Shown here one piece after another: positions 36,620 through 46,013 of a stretch of 64,000 nt of DNA. Position numbers and translations under genes: made by a program. Source of the DNA: Zhaonella formicivorans (lineage in GTDB: Bacteria; Bacillota; DUOV01; Zhaonellaceae); contig NZ_CP085524.1 of assembly GCF_004353525.1 (NCBI RefSeq), positions 3,183,001-3,247,000 of the forward strand. Direction: 5' to 3'. A model generated the notes under the pieces. The model saw only the letters and a list, made by a program, of their open reading frames with translations, was not told where the DNA came from and did no database searches. Positions within the stretch are counted from its first letter, which is position 1, and every line of letters begins with the position of its first letter.

Positions 36620-37201
36620 GCCAGGCGTAAATTTGATGAAGCGCTTAAAGCGTTGCCGGTGGAAAAGCGCAACGCAGCGGTAGCCACTAAAGAGGGATTG
36701 GAGTTCTGCAACCAACTCTTTGCCATCGAACGTGAAATGCACGATGCTACACCGGAAGAACGGTACAAAATCCGGTTAGAACGCAGCCGTCCAATACTGG
36801 AGGCTTTTTTGGCATGGCTAAAATTCCAAAAGCCAAGAGTATTGCCGAAAAGTGCTTTTGGTCAGGCTATTAGCTATTGCCTCAGCCAATGGGATAAACT
36901 GACGGCCTTCTTGCAAGACGGAAGGTTAGAACTGGACAATAACCGCAGTGAGCGTTCGATTAAACCCTTTGTAATAGGACGTAAAAACTGGCTGTTTGCC
37001 AACACCCCCAAAGGGGCCAAAGCCAGTGCAACGATATACAGCATCGTTGAAACAGCCAAGGAAAATGGCCTTAATCCATTTAACTATCTCCAGTACCTAT
37101 TTGAGAAACTGCCTAATGTAGATATCCAAGATCAAAACGCATTAGATGAGTTGCTTCCCTGGTCGAGCACCTTGCCGTCAGGCTGCCGCATTCAAAAATA
37201 A
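36620..37201 (+). pseudogene. IS66 transposase TnpC, C-terminal part
   Basis: The frame continues from the split tnpC: ARRKFDEALKALPVEKRN, then the catalytic Glu region LDNNRSERSIKPFVIGRKNWLF and the tail NPFNYLQYLFEKLP. The usable open frame as isolated starts at an internal Met codon at 36653, but the homologous sequence begins immediately after GGCCCAT at 36620, in the codon phase required to join 29626. Confidence 0.9.
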
Positions 37202-37252
37202 GATTTACACAAAGCCCGCCCTGCTTCAAGGTGGGTTTTATTTTACGCTTAC

Positions 37253-37663
37253 ATAAGTAGAATGAGCGAGCCTGCCCCTTAGCCCTTTTATCTTGAACCT
37301 GCAACTATTTCTTTATCTTTATGTATTTTGCTTCTCATTCACTCGAAAGCCATTCCCGTTGGCTGTAATTCCTCCGGTATTTCGGATAAATACATTGAGC
37401 TTCGGAAAAAGCACACAGGAATAACAAGCCTTTTGAGCAGTTTATATCAAGTGGCCGCCAGATAATGTGGACCATTGATGGTAAAAAATATTTTGAACTA
37501 TTCCAAGACTCTGGTCAACGGTTTTAATTGTCGCCGCTCACCTACTATGACGGAAAGTAGGCGATTTTTTTCTTGCCCATCTTGGCGGATTGATTGCATA
37601 CTGATTGGTGGATGGCTTATCCAAGTCAGCCGACAACCACCAAGGAGGGGCGGAAAAAGAAAG
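37253..37663. other. Junction DNA between IS66 and the decayed second transposon
   Basis: About 410 bases with no convincing gene. A long minus-strand open stretch near 37260-37340 is not recognisable. The left end of the decayed TniA-type element must lie here, but I cannot fix its terminus. Confidence 0.4.
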
Positions 37664-38221
37664 ATGGAAACCTGTGTAAAGACCTATCGCATGTTAACTT
37701 TGGGAGGCTACCCTAAAGAATGGAGGCCCACAAAGTGCCGCCACTGCCAAGCCCAGGGTAAATTCCACCACCATGGCCACTTTACCCGCAAATTGTACAC
37801 TTTGGATGAGATCTTGGAGATTGTTATCTTCAGATTTAAGTGTATCTCTTGTGGTAGAACTTTTGGGCTTTTTCCACCTTTCCTAATCCCTCACCGGGGA
37901 GCAGCCCTGGACGTCCAGGAGCAGGTAGTGAGGGAAATGGACAAATGCCAGTCACTGCAGACCGTGGCGGAAAACCTCGATCTTCCCACGGAATCTTACT
38001 CAGAGAAGGGCCTCTGGCGCTGGAAGAAGGATTGGGACCGTTTGCGAGCCTCCCTGGATCCCTCCTTCTGGACAAGGGTACTAACGCATTTCCCCCACCT
38101 GCGGATTCCCCAGGGGGCTGAAAAACCAGGCACTGGCTGGGGGTGGACCTTTTTAATTTGGGAGCAAATTCGCCATCAACTGACCTCTCAAGTTGGCGTT
38201 GCAGTACCCGGGGTCGGGTAA
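37664..38221 (+). CDS. DUF6431-type zinc-ribbon protein of a second, decayed transposon
   Basis: From ATG 37664 (AAGGAGGGG ahead) it is 185 residues. A four-cysteine zinc ribbon is visible (KCRHCQAQGKFHHHGHF ... FKCISCGRTFG), followed by FPPFLIPHRGAALDVQEQVV, which matches the LLPYYQLPLRVIMKLI region of the paralogue at 33195. The last ~35 residues look out of family and run into the truncated transposase frame, so the 3' end was probably rewritten by the same deletion. Confidence 0.65.
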   Translation: METCVKTYRMLTLGGYPKEWRPTKCRHCQAQGKFHHHGHFTRKLYTLDEILEIVIFRFKCISCGRTFGLFPPFLIPHRGAALDVQEQVVREMDKCQSLQTVAENLDLPTESYSEKGLWRWKKDWDRLRASLDPSFWTRVLTHFPHLRIPQGAEKPGTGWGWTFLIWEQIRHQLTSQVGVAVPGVG

Positions 38222-39297
38222 GCGTCCGCACCCTGGCCCGGCAGCTCCGCCAGGCCGGCGCTAGTCGCAAGGAACTTCTCAACAAGTCTACATCCAGTGG
38301 TCACCGGCGCTTTGAGGCCGAAGACGTCCACGTGATTTGGCAGTCGGATGCCCAGCATACCCTCTACCTGCCCGATCCCAGGGATCCCAAGCGGAGTAAA
38401 AAGGTGTTCCTTTTTGCCATCCTGGACGATTATTCCCGTTATGTGGTCCATGCCCAGTTCTACTGGGACGAAAAGCTCCCCCGCCTGGAGGACAGCCTCA
38501 AAAAAGCTATTCTCCGGTTTGGCATCTGTGAGCAGTTCTACTGCGATAACAGCGCTGTCTTCTCTTCGGTTCACCTGGCCCGCATCTGCGGCAAACTGGG
38601 CATTCGCCTGTGCCACAGCCGCCCTTACCGGCCAGCTGGCCGAGGCAAAATTGAACGTTTCTTTCGTTTCGTGGACACCAGCTTCAAGCCCGAGGCCTAT
38701 GAACAAATCGAGAATGGGAAGATTACCACGATAGAAGAATTGAACTGCGCTCTGGCCGACTGGCTGGACGGCTACTACCACCTGCGGGTACACGGCGGCA
38801 CAGGTGAACCCCCCAAAGTCCGGTTGGCTGCCAGCCAGCGACAGCCCCGCCGCATCTCCGTTACAGAACTCATGGATATCTTCCTCTGGGAAGAAGAACG
38901 AAAAGTTGACAAGACCGGCTGTATTAAGGTTGATGGTAACCTCTACGAAGTGGCCCTGGAGTTGGTGGGCCAGAAGGTACTTTTACGCTATGACCCCTTC
39001 GACCTCTCTTCTATTCAGGTCTGGTGTGGTAAAAAGCGATATGCTGATGCTATCCCCTTAAACCTGGTCCGTTTCCATGACCGCCGGGTAAAACCAGAAG
39101 AGCCACAAAAGGTGGCACCGGACACAGAAGGAATTTCCTTCTTTCAGGCAGCAGAACATAAACGTAAAGAATCACTTGCCGGAGAGCCTCTGACTTTTGC
39201 CCCCAGGGGAGGTAATATCCATGACGAAGTAATCGAAGAATCCCATATTGCCAGAGTGCTGGCCGATTTTGAACGGCAGCGGGGAGTGGCCGGGTGA
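38143..39297 (+). pseudogene. DDE transposase (TniA-like) lacking its N-terminal ~128 residues
   Basis: The recognisable part starts at VSVRTLARQLRQAG (~38218) and aligns with the 33896 transposase from its ISYSTLYRFLKNEG segment onward. All three catalytic acids are kept (WQSDAQHT, YCDNSAVFSS, RGKIERFFRF), as is the C-terminal domain (VDGNLYEVALELVGQKVLL). The first HTH domain is gone, and no ATPase gene follows. A deletion between the DUF6431 gene and the transposase core explains both broken ends. GC content is higher than in the first copy, so the two elements are distant relatives. Confidence 0.8.
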
Positions 39298-39719
39298 CCG
39301 GCCCTCCTAAACTGTAAATGAATGGCGGCTGAATTCTCACTTAAGTGGCGTGTTGGCGGCTAAAGTCTTACGCCATTGGCGGTGAGAATCCTACTGTCAA
39401 AATTCGTGAGCGGTAACAATATCCATCTGTTATACAGTGTGCTGAAACTTTTTACCACGTTTAATATATTTGCACTTCAGCATCTTTTCCAATTGTCTTT
39501 GGCACACTATCAATAAATTACCAATCCAACCCTGATAGTGTTATTTCATAAGTATATTTAACATCTTCTGTGTATTATTTAAGAAACTTTTCATTACCTG
39601 GTATGCTCCGTTTCCTCATATTTAACTACCTATTCAAGTTAAATTAACACTTTTATGACCATGCTTATGTTATACTAAATCTTAAGGTACAAATTTCCTG
39701 TTTTGGAGGATTCGGAAGT
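39298..39719. other. Right end of the decayed transposon and promoter region of the McrBC-like operon
   Basis: Bases 39320-39400 contain repeated GGCGGCT(A/G)A and GGCGGTGAG words of the kind found at transposon ends. The remaining ~320 bases are AT rich, without an ORF, and probably contain the mcrB promoter. No clear -35/-10 pair is claimed. Confidence 0.4.
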
Positions 39720-41993
39720 ATGGTTCTTCCTGCAGCACTATCCGGCATTTTCCGTAACAAGCAAAAATCCTATAAGATGGTTCTCATCTTAACTCTCCTT
39801 GATGAGATGGGGGATACTCCCCGTGAAGTGCCCTTTTCTAAAGTTGTGGAGCGCTTTCGGCGCTTTCTAATCGACCGGGAGCGTAATAATATGCCAGTTG
39901 ATGAACCTCCGGCCTCATTGGGCCAGAGCTGGCAGAACGTAACTTTTCAACAGACGCGAAGCGTTATTGACGCACCGATTGAGGCGCTTTCTAAAATTCT
40001 CTCGGTAGACTTTATAAAAGACCGGATTAGTTTTCGGCCGGAAATTCTCAAGCAACTCAGTCCCGCAGTCATCAAAGAGTTGCGCAGTTATGCCATTCGG
40101 GAAATGGATGATTATTACCGTAATCGGAAAACCATTCCTAATGTATTCCTTAAGAATTATCTGTCCCAATTTATGAACAATTACCTTCATGCGAAGACAG
40201 AGCCCTTTAGTGGGCATCCTTTAGGAACCTTAGTCCGGCGTACAATTCCTCAAGAACTGCAAAAACTTCCTTTCCTAGATGAACGATACAAAGTACAAGG
40301 ATCTGTAGGTATGGGCAACTGGGCCACTGTACCTTGGATTGCCATTATGGATAAACGAATAACAGAATCTACGCAGCAGGGTGAATACGTGGTATACCTA
40401 TTTTCAGAAGACATGCAGTCGGTCTATTTAACATTAAATCAAGGTGTTACGGTTCCTCTACAACAGGGCAGACGAGGAGGATACGAATACCTTAAGAATA
40501 AGGTTCAAGAATTGAGAGAATTACTCCCGCTTGAATCTGTGCAAAAAGATGAGAACATTACTTTAACCTCAAGCGGCCTCGGTAAAGACTACCAGATCTC
40601 CACCATTGCTTACGTCCGCTATGAGCGGGATAACTTGCCGGATAATGAAGTACTCATTTCCGACTTGAGCAATATGATGGAGAATTACGCCTTATATGTA
40701 GAGTACAAACTGGCCAAAGAAAAGGAGGAAGTAACTGGATTGGAGATACGCTCCATGAACGTATCCAATATTATTCAGGAAGAAGAGAACTCTGAACTCG
40801 ACTATGACTCGCCGGCCGAAGCACTCGCTCACATTCGGGGTTTTATTGCTGAGCGCGGTTTTCATTTTCCCTCGGGTCTGATCGAGAACTTTTACCTTTC
40901 TTTGAAAACAAAACCCTTCGTCATTCTGGCCGGGATCTCCGGAACCGGCAAGACAAAGCTGGTACAGCTGTTTGCCGAGGCTCTGGGAGCGACGGAACGC
41001 AATGGGCGGTTTACCTTGATTCCTGTGCGCCCGGATTGGAGCGATCCATCGGATTTGCTGGGTTACCGTGACTTGTCCGGGAAATTTAAACCAGGAAAGC
41101 TCACCCGGGTCTTTTGGGAGGCCTCCAAACCATATAATCTGGACAAGCCTTATTTCGTTTGCCTCGATGAAATGAACCTGGCCCGGGTCGAGCATTACTT
41201 TAGTGATTTGCTCAGTGTCATTGAGACCCGGCGCTGGCATGAGGGGAACATCATTACCGATGAAATTGTTGCCCATGAAGACGTAAAGGACCTGGCTGAA
41301 GAAACTGGCCTGAACGAAGGTGAAGAAATAATCTCAACTCTCGGCATTCCAGAAAATGTTTATCTGATTGGCACTGTGAACATGGACGAAACTACCTATC
41401 CATTTAGTAAAAAAGTTCTTGATCGGGCTCAAACTATTGAGTTTAACGAGATTGCTCTCAATCATTTCCCGGAAATTGATGGCCTGGTTGCCCAAAGCAG
41501 TTCCGTTTTAACTCTGCCTAATTATTTTCTGCGCAGTGATTACCTTATTTTAAAGGATGCCTATGCGGGAAATGAGGAGCTGATTCAGCGCACAACCGCT
41601 CGCCTGGTGGAAATCAACCAGATCCTTGGGGATGTGCACTCCCAAATTGGGTTTCGGGTGCGGGACAATATTTGCTTTTTTATGGTGTATAACCGGCGTT
41701 TTGAACTTCTTCCTGAAGAGGAGGCTTTTGACCTGCAGCTGTTGCAAAAAATCCTGCCACGTCTGCAGGGAAGCCATTCATCCTTAAAAAGAGCATTAAT
41801 TGAACTTATGGCTTTCGCCATCGGAGAAACACTAAATACGGAAGAACTCATGGAAGATGTTTCATCCCTTTATCTGGCCTGGAAAAACACCGGCGAAGCA
41901 CCTGCAGCCCGTTTTTCCCGAAGTGCCCGTAAGATTGCCTACATGCTGCGGAGGTTGGAGGAAGATGGCTTTACCTCGTTCTGGCTCTCTTAA
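39720..41993 (+). CDS. McrB-like AAA+ GTPase with MrcB-type (DUF3578-like) N-terminal domain
   Basis: The product is 757 residues with GGAGG 10 nt before the ATG. Residues ~150-345 contain the YKVQGSVGMGNWATVPWIAIMD and VYLFSEDMQSVYLTLNQGV patterns of MrcB/DUF3578 domains, which act as target-recognition modules. The AAA+ domain follows, with Walker A GISGTGKT (~403-410), FVCLDEMNLARVEHYFSD (Walker B with the McrB-type DEMN) and GTVNMDETT (~540). The N-terminal ~150 residues are unassigned. It should form GTP-dependent rings that deliver DNA to the partner nuclease at 41965, with which it overlaps by 29 nt. Confidence 0.9.
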   Translation: MVLPAALSGIFRNKQKSYKMVLILTLLDEMGDTPREVPFSKVVERFRRFLIDRERNNMPVDEPPASLGQSWQNVTFQQTRSVIDAPIEALSKILSVDFIKDRISFRPEILKQLSPAVIKELRSYAIREMDDYYRNRKTIPNVFLKNYLSQFMNNYLHAKTEPFSGHPLGTLVRRTIPQELQKLPFLDERYKVQGSVGMGNWATVPWIAIMDKRITESTQQGEYVVYLFSEDMQSVYLTLNQGVTVPLQQGRRGGYEYLKNKVQELRELLPLESVQKDENITLTSSGLGKDYQISTIAYVRYERDNLPDNEVLISDLSNMMENYALYVEYKLAKEKEEVTGLEIRSMNVSNIIQEEENSELDYDSPAEALAHIRGFIAERGFHFPSGLIENFYLSLKTKPFVILAGISGTGKTKLVQLFAEALGATERNGRFTLIPVRPDWSDPSDLLGYRDLSGKFKPGKLTRVFWEASKPYNLDKPYFVCLDEMNLARVEHYFSDLLSVIETRRWHEGNIITDEIVAHEDVKDLAEETGLNEGEEIISTLGIPENVYLIGTVNMDETTYPFSKKVLDRAQTIEFNEIALNHFPEIDGLVAQSSSVLTLPNYFLRSDYLILKDAYAGNEELIQRTTARLVEINQILGDVHSQIGFRVRDNICFFMVYNRRFELLPEEEAFDLQLLQKILPRLQGSHSSLKRALIELMAFAIGETLNTEELMEDVSSLYLAWKNTGEAPAARFSRSARKIAYMLRRLEEDGFTSFWLS

Positions 41994-44391
41994 GGAGAGT
42001 GTGGAGCTTTTAAGAGTCGAGACGGACCTCTTTGACCTTTATATCAAGGGGAAACCTTTTCACCCTACAGTCGAGGCTCTCCACCTGCACCGTAGGCCTG
42101 AGGAGGAATGGGTTGAGGCCACCCTGGAAGTGATCCCTGTGCCAAGTTTGTCCGTGACAGCTATTAAAATCTTTTCTCCGGCTAGAGGGGAGATGGTTGA
42201 TCTGGGGGAAGAGCCGATAAAACCTTGTTTTTATGAAAATCAGAACTATGAGTTTGTCATACAAAAGAAGACCGACAAACTGCTTACTTTCTATCACGAG
42301 AACATAAATCTGCGTCAGACTGTAAAACCCCTGGGGCCAAACCTTCTGGTCGGGGTACTAAATTTCCAAAATGAAGTGGGATATACAGATCTGGAAATCC
42401 GTCTTATGGGTCAACCTGTTCTTAACCTTCGCCTGGAGATCTTTCCTTCGAAAATGGACTATCAAAAGGATTACCGGATGATCTTGCAGGAAGTGCATGA
42501 GCAAGTCTATAACCTTGCCTTTGATTTTCTGCGCAAAACCTATCAGCTAACGGGCTTGAGAGAGACCCAACATCCGAGCCTGACCGAATTTTTCACGATC
42601 CTTACGTCTATCTTTCGGCAACTTATCGGGGCTGTCGAGCGAATCCAGGCCGTGCCGCACCATCGGTTGATCCCGGTCCAGGAATTTCGCCGGGTTGAAC
42701 AGGTCAAACGGGCGGGTAAAGCGAATCTGACCTACTTAGCCAAACACTCCCATCTCTTAGTACAGGATGAGAAATATGGTGTTCTATCAATCCAGGGTCA
42801 AACCTACCGGCCCATCCGCTTAATTGAAACCGGGCGTCGGATTGACTTTGATACGGTGGAAAACCGTTTCTTAAACTGGATGATCTTAAGGATAATTTCT
42901 AAGCTCAAGGATTTACGGCGCCGGGTTTTAAGTCGGGAGCGTGTATCAGATCCTCTATTGCTGCGGCGTATTGACGGAATGCTTACTCAACTAACCCGCC
43001 TAGCTAACCTGGATTTCCTGAGAGGGGTTGGGGAGATGAAGCAGATTTCTCTCACTCTCGTTTTGCAAATGGCGCCAGGTTACCGGGATGTTTACCGTTT
43101 TTACCTCATACTAATGAAAGGATTGTCAATTCAAGGAGATCTGTTCCGGCTCTCTCTGAAGGATTTGGCCCAGCTTTATGAGTATTGGTGTTTCTTAAAA
43201 ATACATAGTCTATTGAAGCAGAAATACGAACTTATCCGCCAGGATATTATCCGTGTTCAGCGTAACGGCCTCTTTGTGACTCTGGATCGCTCGCAGAAAG
43301 CGAGTGTTACCTACCGCAATCCCCACAATGGGGAGCTTTTCACCCTTTTTTATAATGCTTTACCCACTGAAGACAGTGCCCATATACCAACCTTACCCCA
43401 ACGACCGGATAATGTCTTAGCTCTGAAAAAAGAAAACTCCACTGTGGAGTATAAATACATTTTTGATGCCAAGTATCGTTTGAACCCTGCCTATGAAGGG
43501 TCATCTTATGCCTTGAAATACGGATCTCCCGGTCCGGAAGAAGAGGATATCAATACAATGCACCGCTACCGGGATGCGATAGTTTATGAAAACTCCTCCG
43601 GTGAGTTCGAGCGGAGTATGTTCGGGGCCTATGTGCTTTTTCCTTATCCGGATGAAGAGAAATTCAGGGAACACCGCTTTTACAAAAGCATCAAGAAAGT
43701 CAACGTAGGGGCTTTGCCGTTTTTGCCGCATGCTACTAAGCTTATGGAAGAGTTTCTCGATGAGTTGATTTTGGATAGCCCGGAGAAAGCTTATGAACGT
43801 TCCACTCGTCCGCGGGGCACTGATGAGTATTTCGCCAACAAATTACAGGGTAAAAATGTACTCATTGGTTCCATGCGGGATAAAAAGCAATTGCCCCTTT
43901 GCCTGGAGCATCAGGTCTATTGGATTCCCCTGAAGCGTTTAACCCAACAACAGTCGTTTCTTTCAGAGTTGCAATACATTGGGCTCTATCAATCCCGGCA
44001 CACCTTTGGACCCAAAGAGAGCGGAATTCATTGGATAGGGAAAATCAAGTCCTGGCAGGTCGTCCGCCGTTATGAAATAAAATATCGGCGCCCGCTTCCC
44101 GGCACAGAAAACGAGCTTTATGTCCTTTTTCAGATTGAAGCCTGGCAGAAACGGCCCGTTCCTATCAAACCTGGTGGGTACGGTATTTACACCCACTTGT
44201 TCACTTCCCTGTATATGCTGGAGCGTGCCGAGGAGATTGCGGAGCTGAAACTGGAGACGGAGGAGCAACTGAAAGAGTGGCGGGAAAAACGCCGGATCGG
44301 GAAAGTTCAGGTTGAGCTTGATGATGAGTACGTGGACCGGGCAAGAGAGGTGCTTAAGGTAGAGGTCGACGGACCAGGGCCCGGTGTGTGA
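41965..44391 (+). CDS. McrC-like DUF2357 protein with PD-(D/E)XK nuclease motif
   Basis: The product is 808 residues from ATG 41965, which overlaps the mcrB end; CGGAGG lies 10 nt upstream. A DUF2357-type N-terminal region of beta strands (VELLRVETDLFDLYIKGK...) is followed by helical segments. The C-terminal nuclease core reads EYKYIFDAKYRL, in which D and the E/K context form the active site typical of McrC partners. It probably cuts DNA when the McrB ring stalls on modified or foreign DNA. The target modification cannot be inferred. Confidence 0.87.
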   Translation: MALPRSGSLKESVELLRVETDLFDLYIKGKPFHPTVEALHLHRRPEEEWVEATLEVIPVPSLSVTAIKIFSPARGEMVDLGEEPIKPCFYENQNYEFVIQKKTDKLLTFYHENINLRQTVKPLGPNLLVGVLNFQNEVGYTDLEIRLMGQPVLNLRLEIFPSKMDYQKDYRMILQEVHEQVYNLAFDFLRKTYQLTGLRETQHPSLTEFFTILTSIFRQLIGAVERIQAVPHHRLIPVQEFRRVEQVKRAGKANLTYLAKHSHLLVQDEKYGVLSIQGQTYRPIRLIETGRRIDFDTVENRFLNWMILRIISKLKDLRRRVLSRERVSDPLLLRRIDGMLTQLTRLANLDFLRGVGEMKQISLTLVLQMAPGYRDVYRFYLILMKGLSIQGDLFRLSLKDLAQLYEYWCFLKIHSLLKQKYELIRQDIIRVQRNGLFVTLDRSQKASVTYRNPHNGELFTLFYNALPTEDSAHIPTLPQRPDNVLALKKENSTVEYKYIFDAKYRLNPAYEGSSYALKYGSPGPEEEDINTMHRYRDAIVYENSSGEFERSMFGAYVLFPYPDEEKFREHRFYKSIKKVNVGALPFLPHATKLMEEFLDELILDSPEKAYERSTRPRGTDEYFANKLQGKNVLIGSMRDKKQLPLCLEHQVYWIPLKRLTQQQSFLSELQYIGLYQSRHTFGPKESGIHWIGKIKSWQVVRRYEIKYRRPLPGTENELYVLFQIEAWQKRPVPIKPGGYGIYTHLFTSLYMLERAEEIAELKLETEEQLKEWREKRRIGKVQVELDDEYVDRAREVLKVEVDGPGPGV

Positions 44392-44392
44392 A

Positions 44393-44467
44393 TGAGTCAG
44401 GGGACGGTTCCTTGATTCATTTTTTATGCTAATAGGTATAGAAATCCTTTATCTCTAAAGATACTAT
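44393..44467. repeat. 75-bp dispersed repeat, copy A
   Basis: It matches copy B (46661-46735) at 71 of 75 positions by direct comparison. The first 25 bases form a GAGTCA...TGATTC hairpin followed by a T run and can terminate the mcrC-like gene. The second half (AGGTATAGAAATC onward) recurs at 48004. Confidence 0.9.
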
Positions 44468-44610
44468 CATAAATTAATTTTATGCTATTTATAAATGGAT
44501 TTTTGGCATAGTGTAAAATAAATAATATGGACTGAATTCGGGCATCAAGCATAGCTTGTAGTAACATGCTACGAAAAGGCCATAGGAAACTCGGTAATAA
44601 AGATAAGGTA

Positions 44611-44633
44611 AAAGCAGCTAGCTACGGCTGCTT
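44611..44633 (-). terminator. Hairpin at the 3' end of hicB
   Basis: On the minus strand GCAGC stems (44627-44633 with 44612-44618) are followed by a short T run. The hairpin overlaps the hicB stop codon. Confidence 0.55.
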
Positions 44634-45053
44634 CTTAACGTTGCGTTTTGGATATGGCTCTATCCCAAGCTGCTGCTTTAATGCTGATTGAAGAGTTTGG
44701 GAAAAGTTGATTTTTTTGCTCTCGGCAAGATCATTAAGCCACTTGGGAATGGTTAAGGTTTTCTTTATTGCCTTATTGGCCATCTCTTCTCGTATAGGAA
44801 GCATATACGCTTCAATCGGGACGACAAAAGAGCCTTTACTAACAGTGATTTTTTCTGGAGCTGTAGGAGTTGGGATTTCATCGTTATCATCTTCCATCCC
44901 CCATAAATGAAGTTCCAATGCTTCTTTGGCCATTGTTATTGCATCTTCAAGTGTATCTGCTTCAGTAATACAACCAGGTAAATCGGGAAATGTAATACAA
45001 TATCCGCCATCTTCGCTTGGCTCAAAAATAGCCGGGAAAATATATTTATCCAT
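44622..45053 (-). CDS. hicB: HicB family antitoxin
   Basis: The product is 143 residues from ATG 45053 (GAGGTG 9 nt upstream; the GTG at 45065 has no site). The N-terminal HicB fold is clear: YIFPAIFEPSEDGGYCITFPDLPGC, then a helix with DTLEDAITMAKEALELHL. The C-terminal DNA-binding segment (KKTLTIPKWLNDLAESKKINFSQTLQSAL) is a ribbon-helix-helix type. It should bind HicA and repress its own promoter. Its toxin partner upstream carries a nonsense codon. Confidence 0.92.
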   Translation of the reverse strand: MDKYIFPAIFEPSEDGGYCITFPDLPGCITEADTLEDAITMAKEALELHLWGMEDDNDEIPTPTAPEKITVSKGSFVVPIEAYMLPIREEMANKAIKKTLTIPKWLNDLAESKKINFSQTLQSALKQQLGIEPYPKRNVKKQP

Positions 45054-45103
45054 GTTTGTGTTCACCTCTTAAATTTATATTAGTATTTTGTGCGCAGGCT
45101 GGC

Positions 45104-45286
45104 TTACTTGAGTCCGGCCTGCTTAAATATGCTGTTGAGTGTTCCTGGCTTTAAGTCTTTGTTATGATTGGGAATTGTGACTTTGCCTTTATTAGCCTTA
45201 TGTACCATTTGGATGTGGGAGCCTATTTGCTCTTTAATTTCCCAACCATTTTCTTTAAGTAGTTTTATTATTTATTTGGGTTTCAT
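45104..45286 (-). pseudogene. hicA: HicA toxin gene with an in-frame TAA at codon 5
   Basis: The minus-strand frame from ATG 45286 (GGAGGGAG ahead) reads MKPK, stop, then an intact HicA body: IIKLLKENGWEIKEQ, IGSHIQMVHKANKGKVTIPNH and DLKPGTLNSIFKQAGL. The double-stranded-RNA-binding core with the catalytic His (GSHIQMVH) is complete. The TAA is at 45274-45272; a single G-to-T change from GAA would create it. Unless translation restarts or the stop is read through, the mRNA interferase is not made. The short distance to hicB is normal for this pair. Confidence 0.85.
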
Positions 45287-45312
45287 TTGGTGCTCCCTCC
45301 TTAACATTTATA

Positions 45313-45341
45313 ATTATACACGTATGAATGATACGTGTCAA
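45313..45341 (-). promoter_or_regulatory. hicAB promoter with palindromic operator in the spacer
   Basis: On the minus strand TTGACA (45341-45336) and TATAAT (45318-45313) are separated by exactly 17 nt. The spacer and the edges of both boxes hold the perfect inverted repeat ACACGTAT/ATACGTGT (45318-45325 and 45331-45338). This is a typical autorepression operator for a RHH-type antitoxin. Confidence 0.8.
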
Positions 45342-46013
45342 TAGAAAATAAGTATAAATTACACGTATTGTTTGCAACTGAGACTTTGGATTGTGACATG
45401 GATTATACCAGGAGAAAGAAATATCGGCTGATGCATAAATTGTAGTAGTGTTGATGTGGGAATGACCAAGGAAATCTGGGAAAAACCACGGTTTTTTTTT
45501 AGGTAATTGTTTTTATAAAAAGGAGATGAATGGATTAAGTTGAATAATATTCAGTATTAGACAATACATGTCAAAGATTAGCTAAAGGAGAGGTCATTTT
45601 GAGCAGAATCACATGGATTGCTTTTTGGCCTTGCGCAGGGTGATTTCATGGAGTTAAAAATAACCCAAAGATAGACCAAGCTGTTTACAGTGCTAAGCAT
45701 ATCCTATCCACTTCAAAGTATATTGGGTCCTAGCATAGTCACCCCAATTCGAGCTACTTCAAAGAATGGGCCGAGCCCGGCAACGTTGAAAGAACTTCCT
45801 TGAGGCAATCCAAGACCCGCAGCATCAAGAGCATGAATCCATGCTTGAATTGGTGGGAGGTTCTTTTGACCCTGAAGAATTTAGCGTGGATGAAGTTAAT
45901 AATATGTTGAAGATGATAAAGTAAAAGTGTGGGGGATGGTGAGGGTAATGAAAATATTTATAAAAAAGTACATCCCTCACTGTGAAAAAGTTATTTAAGA
46001 AAGGTTTATTAAT
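45342..46013. other. Gene-poor region with decayed coding DNA
   Basis: About 670 bases with no intact gene. The only recognisable piece is the remnant at 45799-45924. A GGAGATGAATGG start-like site at ~45521 leads to no long frame. The sequence just upstream of 46014 supplies the LysE ribosome binding site. Confidence 0.5.
45799..45924 (+). pseudogene. C-terminal remnant of a plasmid pRiA4b ORF-3-like protein
   Basis: The 41-codon tail reads LEAIQDPQHQEHESMLEL, GGSFDPEEFSVDEVNNML and a stop. This matches the typical C-terminus of the pRiA4b ORF-3 / IS1096 passenger family (HPEHE...LEWLGGEFDPEAFD). The conserved upstream part is absent or unreadable, so the gene is dead. Confidence 0.6.

Larger units (their letters stand above)
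27838..37252. mobile_element. IS66-family insertion sequence, interrupted by a 7-kb nested insertion
   Basis: The left end (GTAAGCGTCAAATA, from 27838) matches the reverse complement of the right end (GTAAGCGTAAAATA, ending at 37252). Similarity continues to a shared CCCACC over about 23 bases. Inside are tnpA, tnpB and a tnpC split into 28652-29626 and 36620-37201. No 8-bp target duplication is seen (AAAATAGC before, ATAAGTAG after), so one flank has changed since insertion. Confidence 0.85.
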
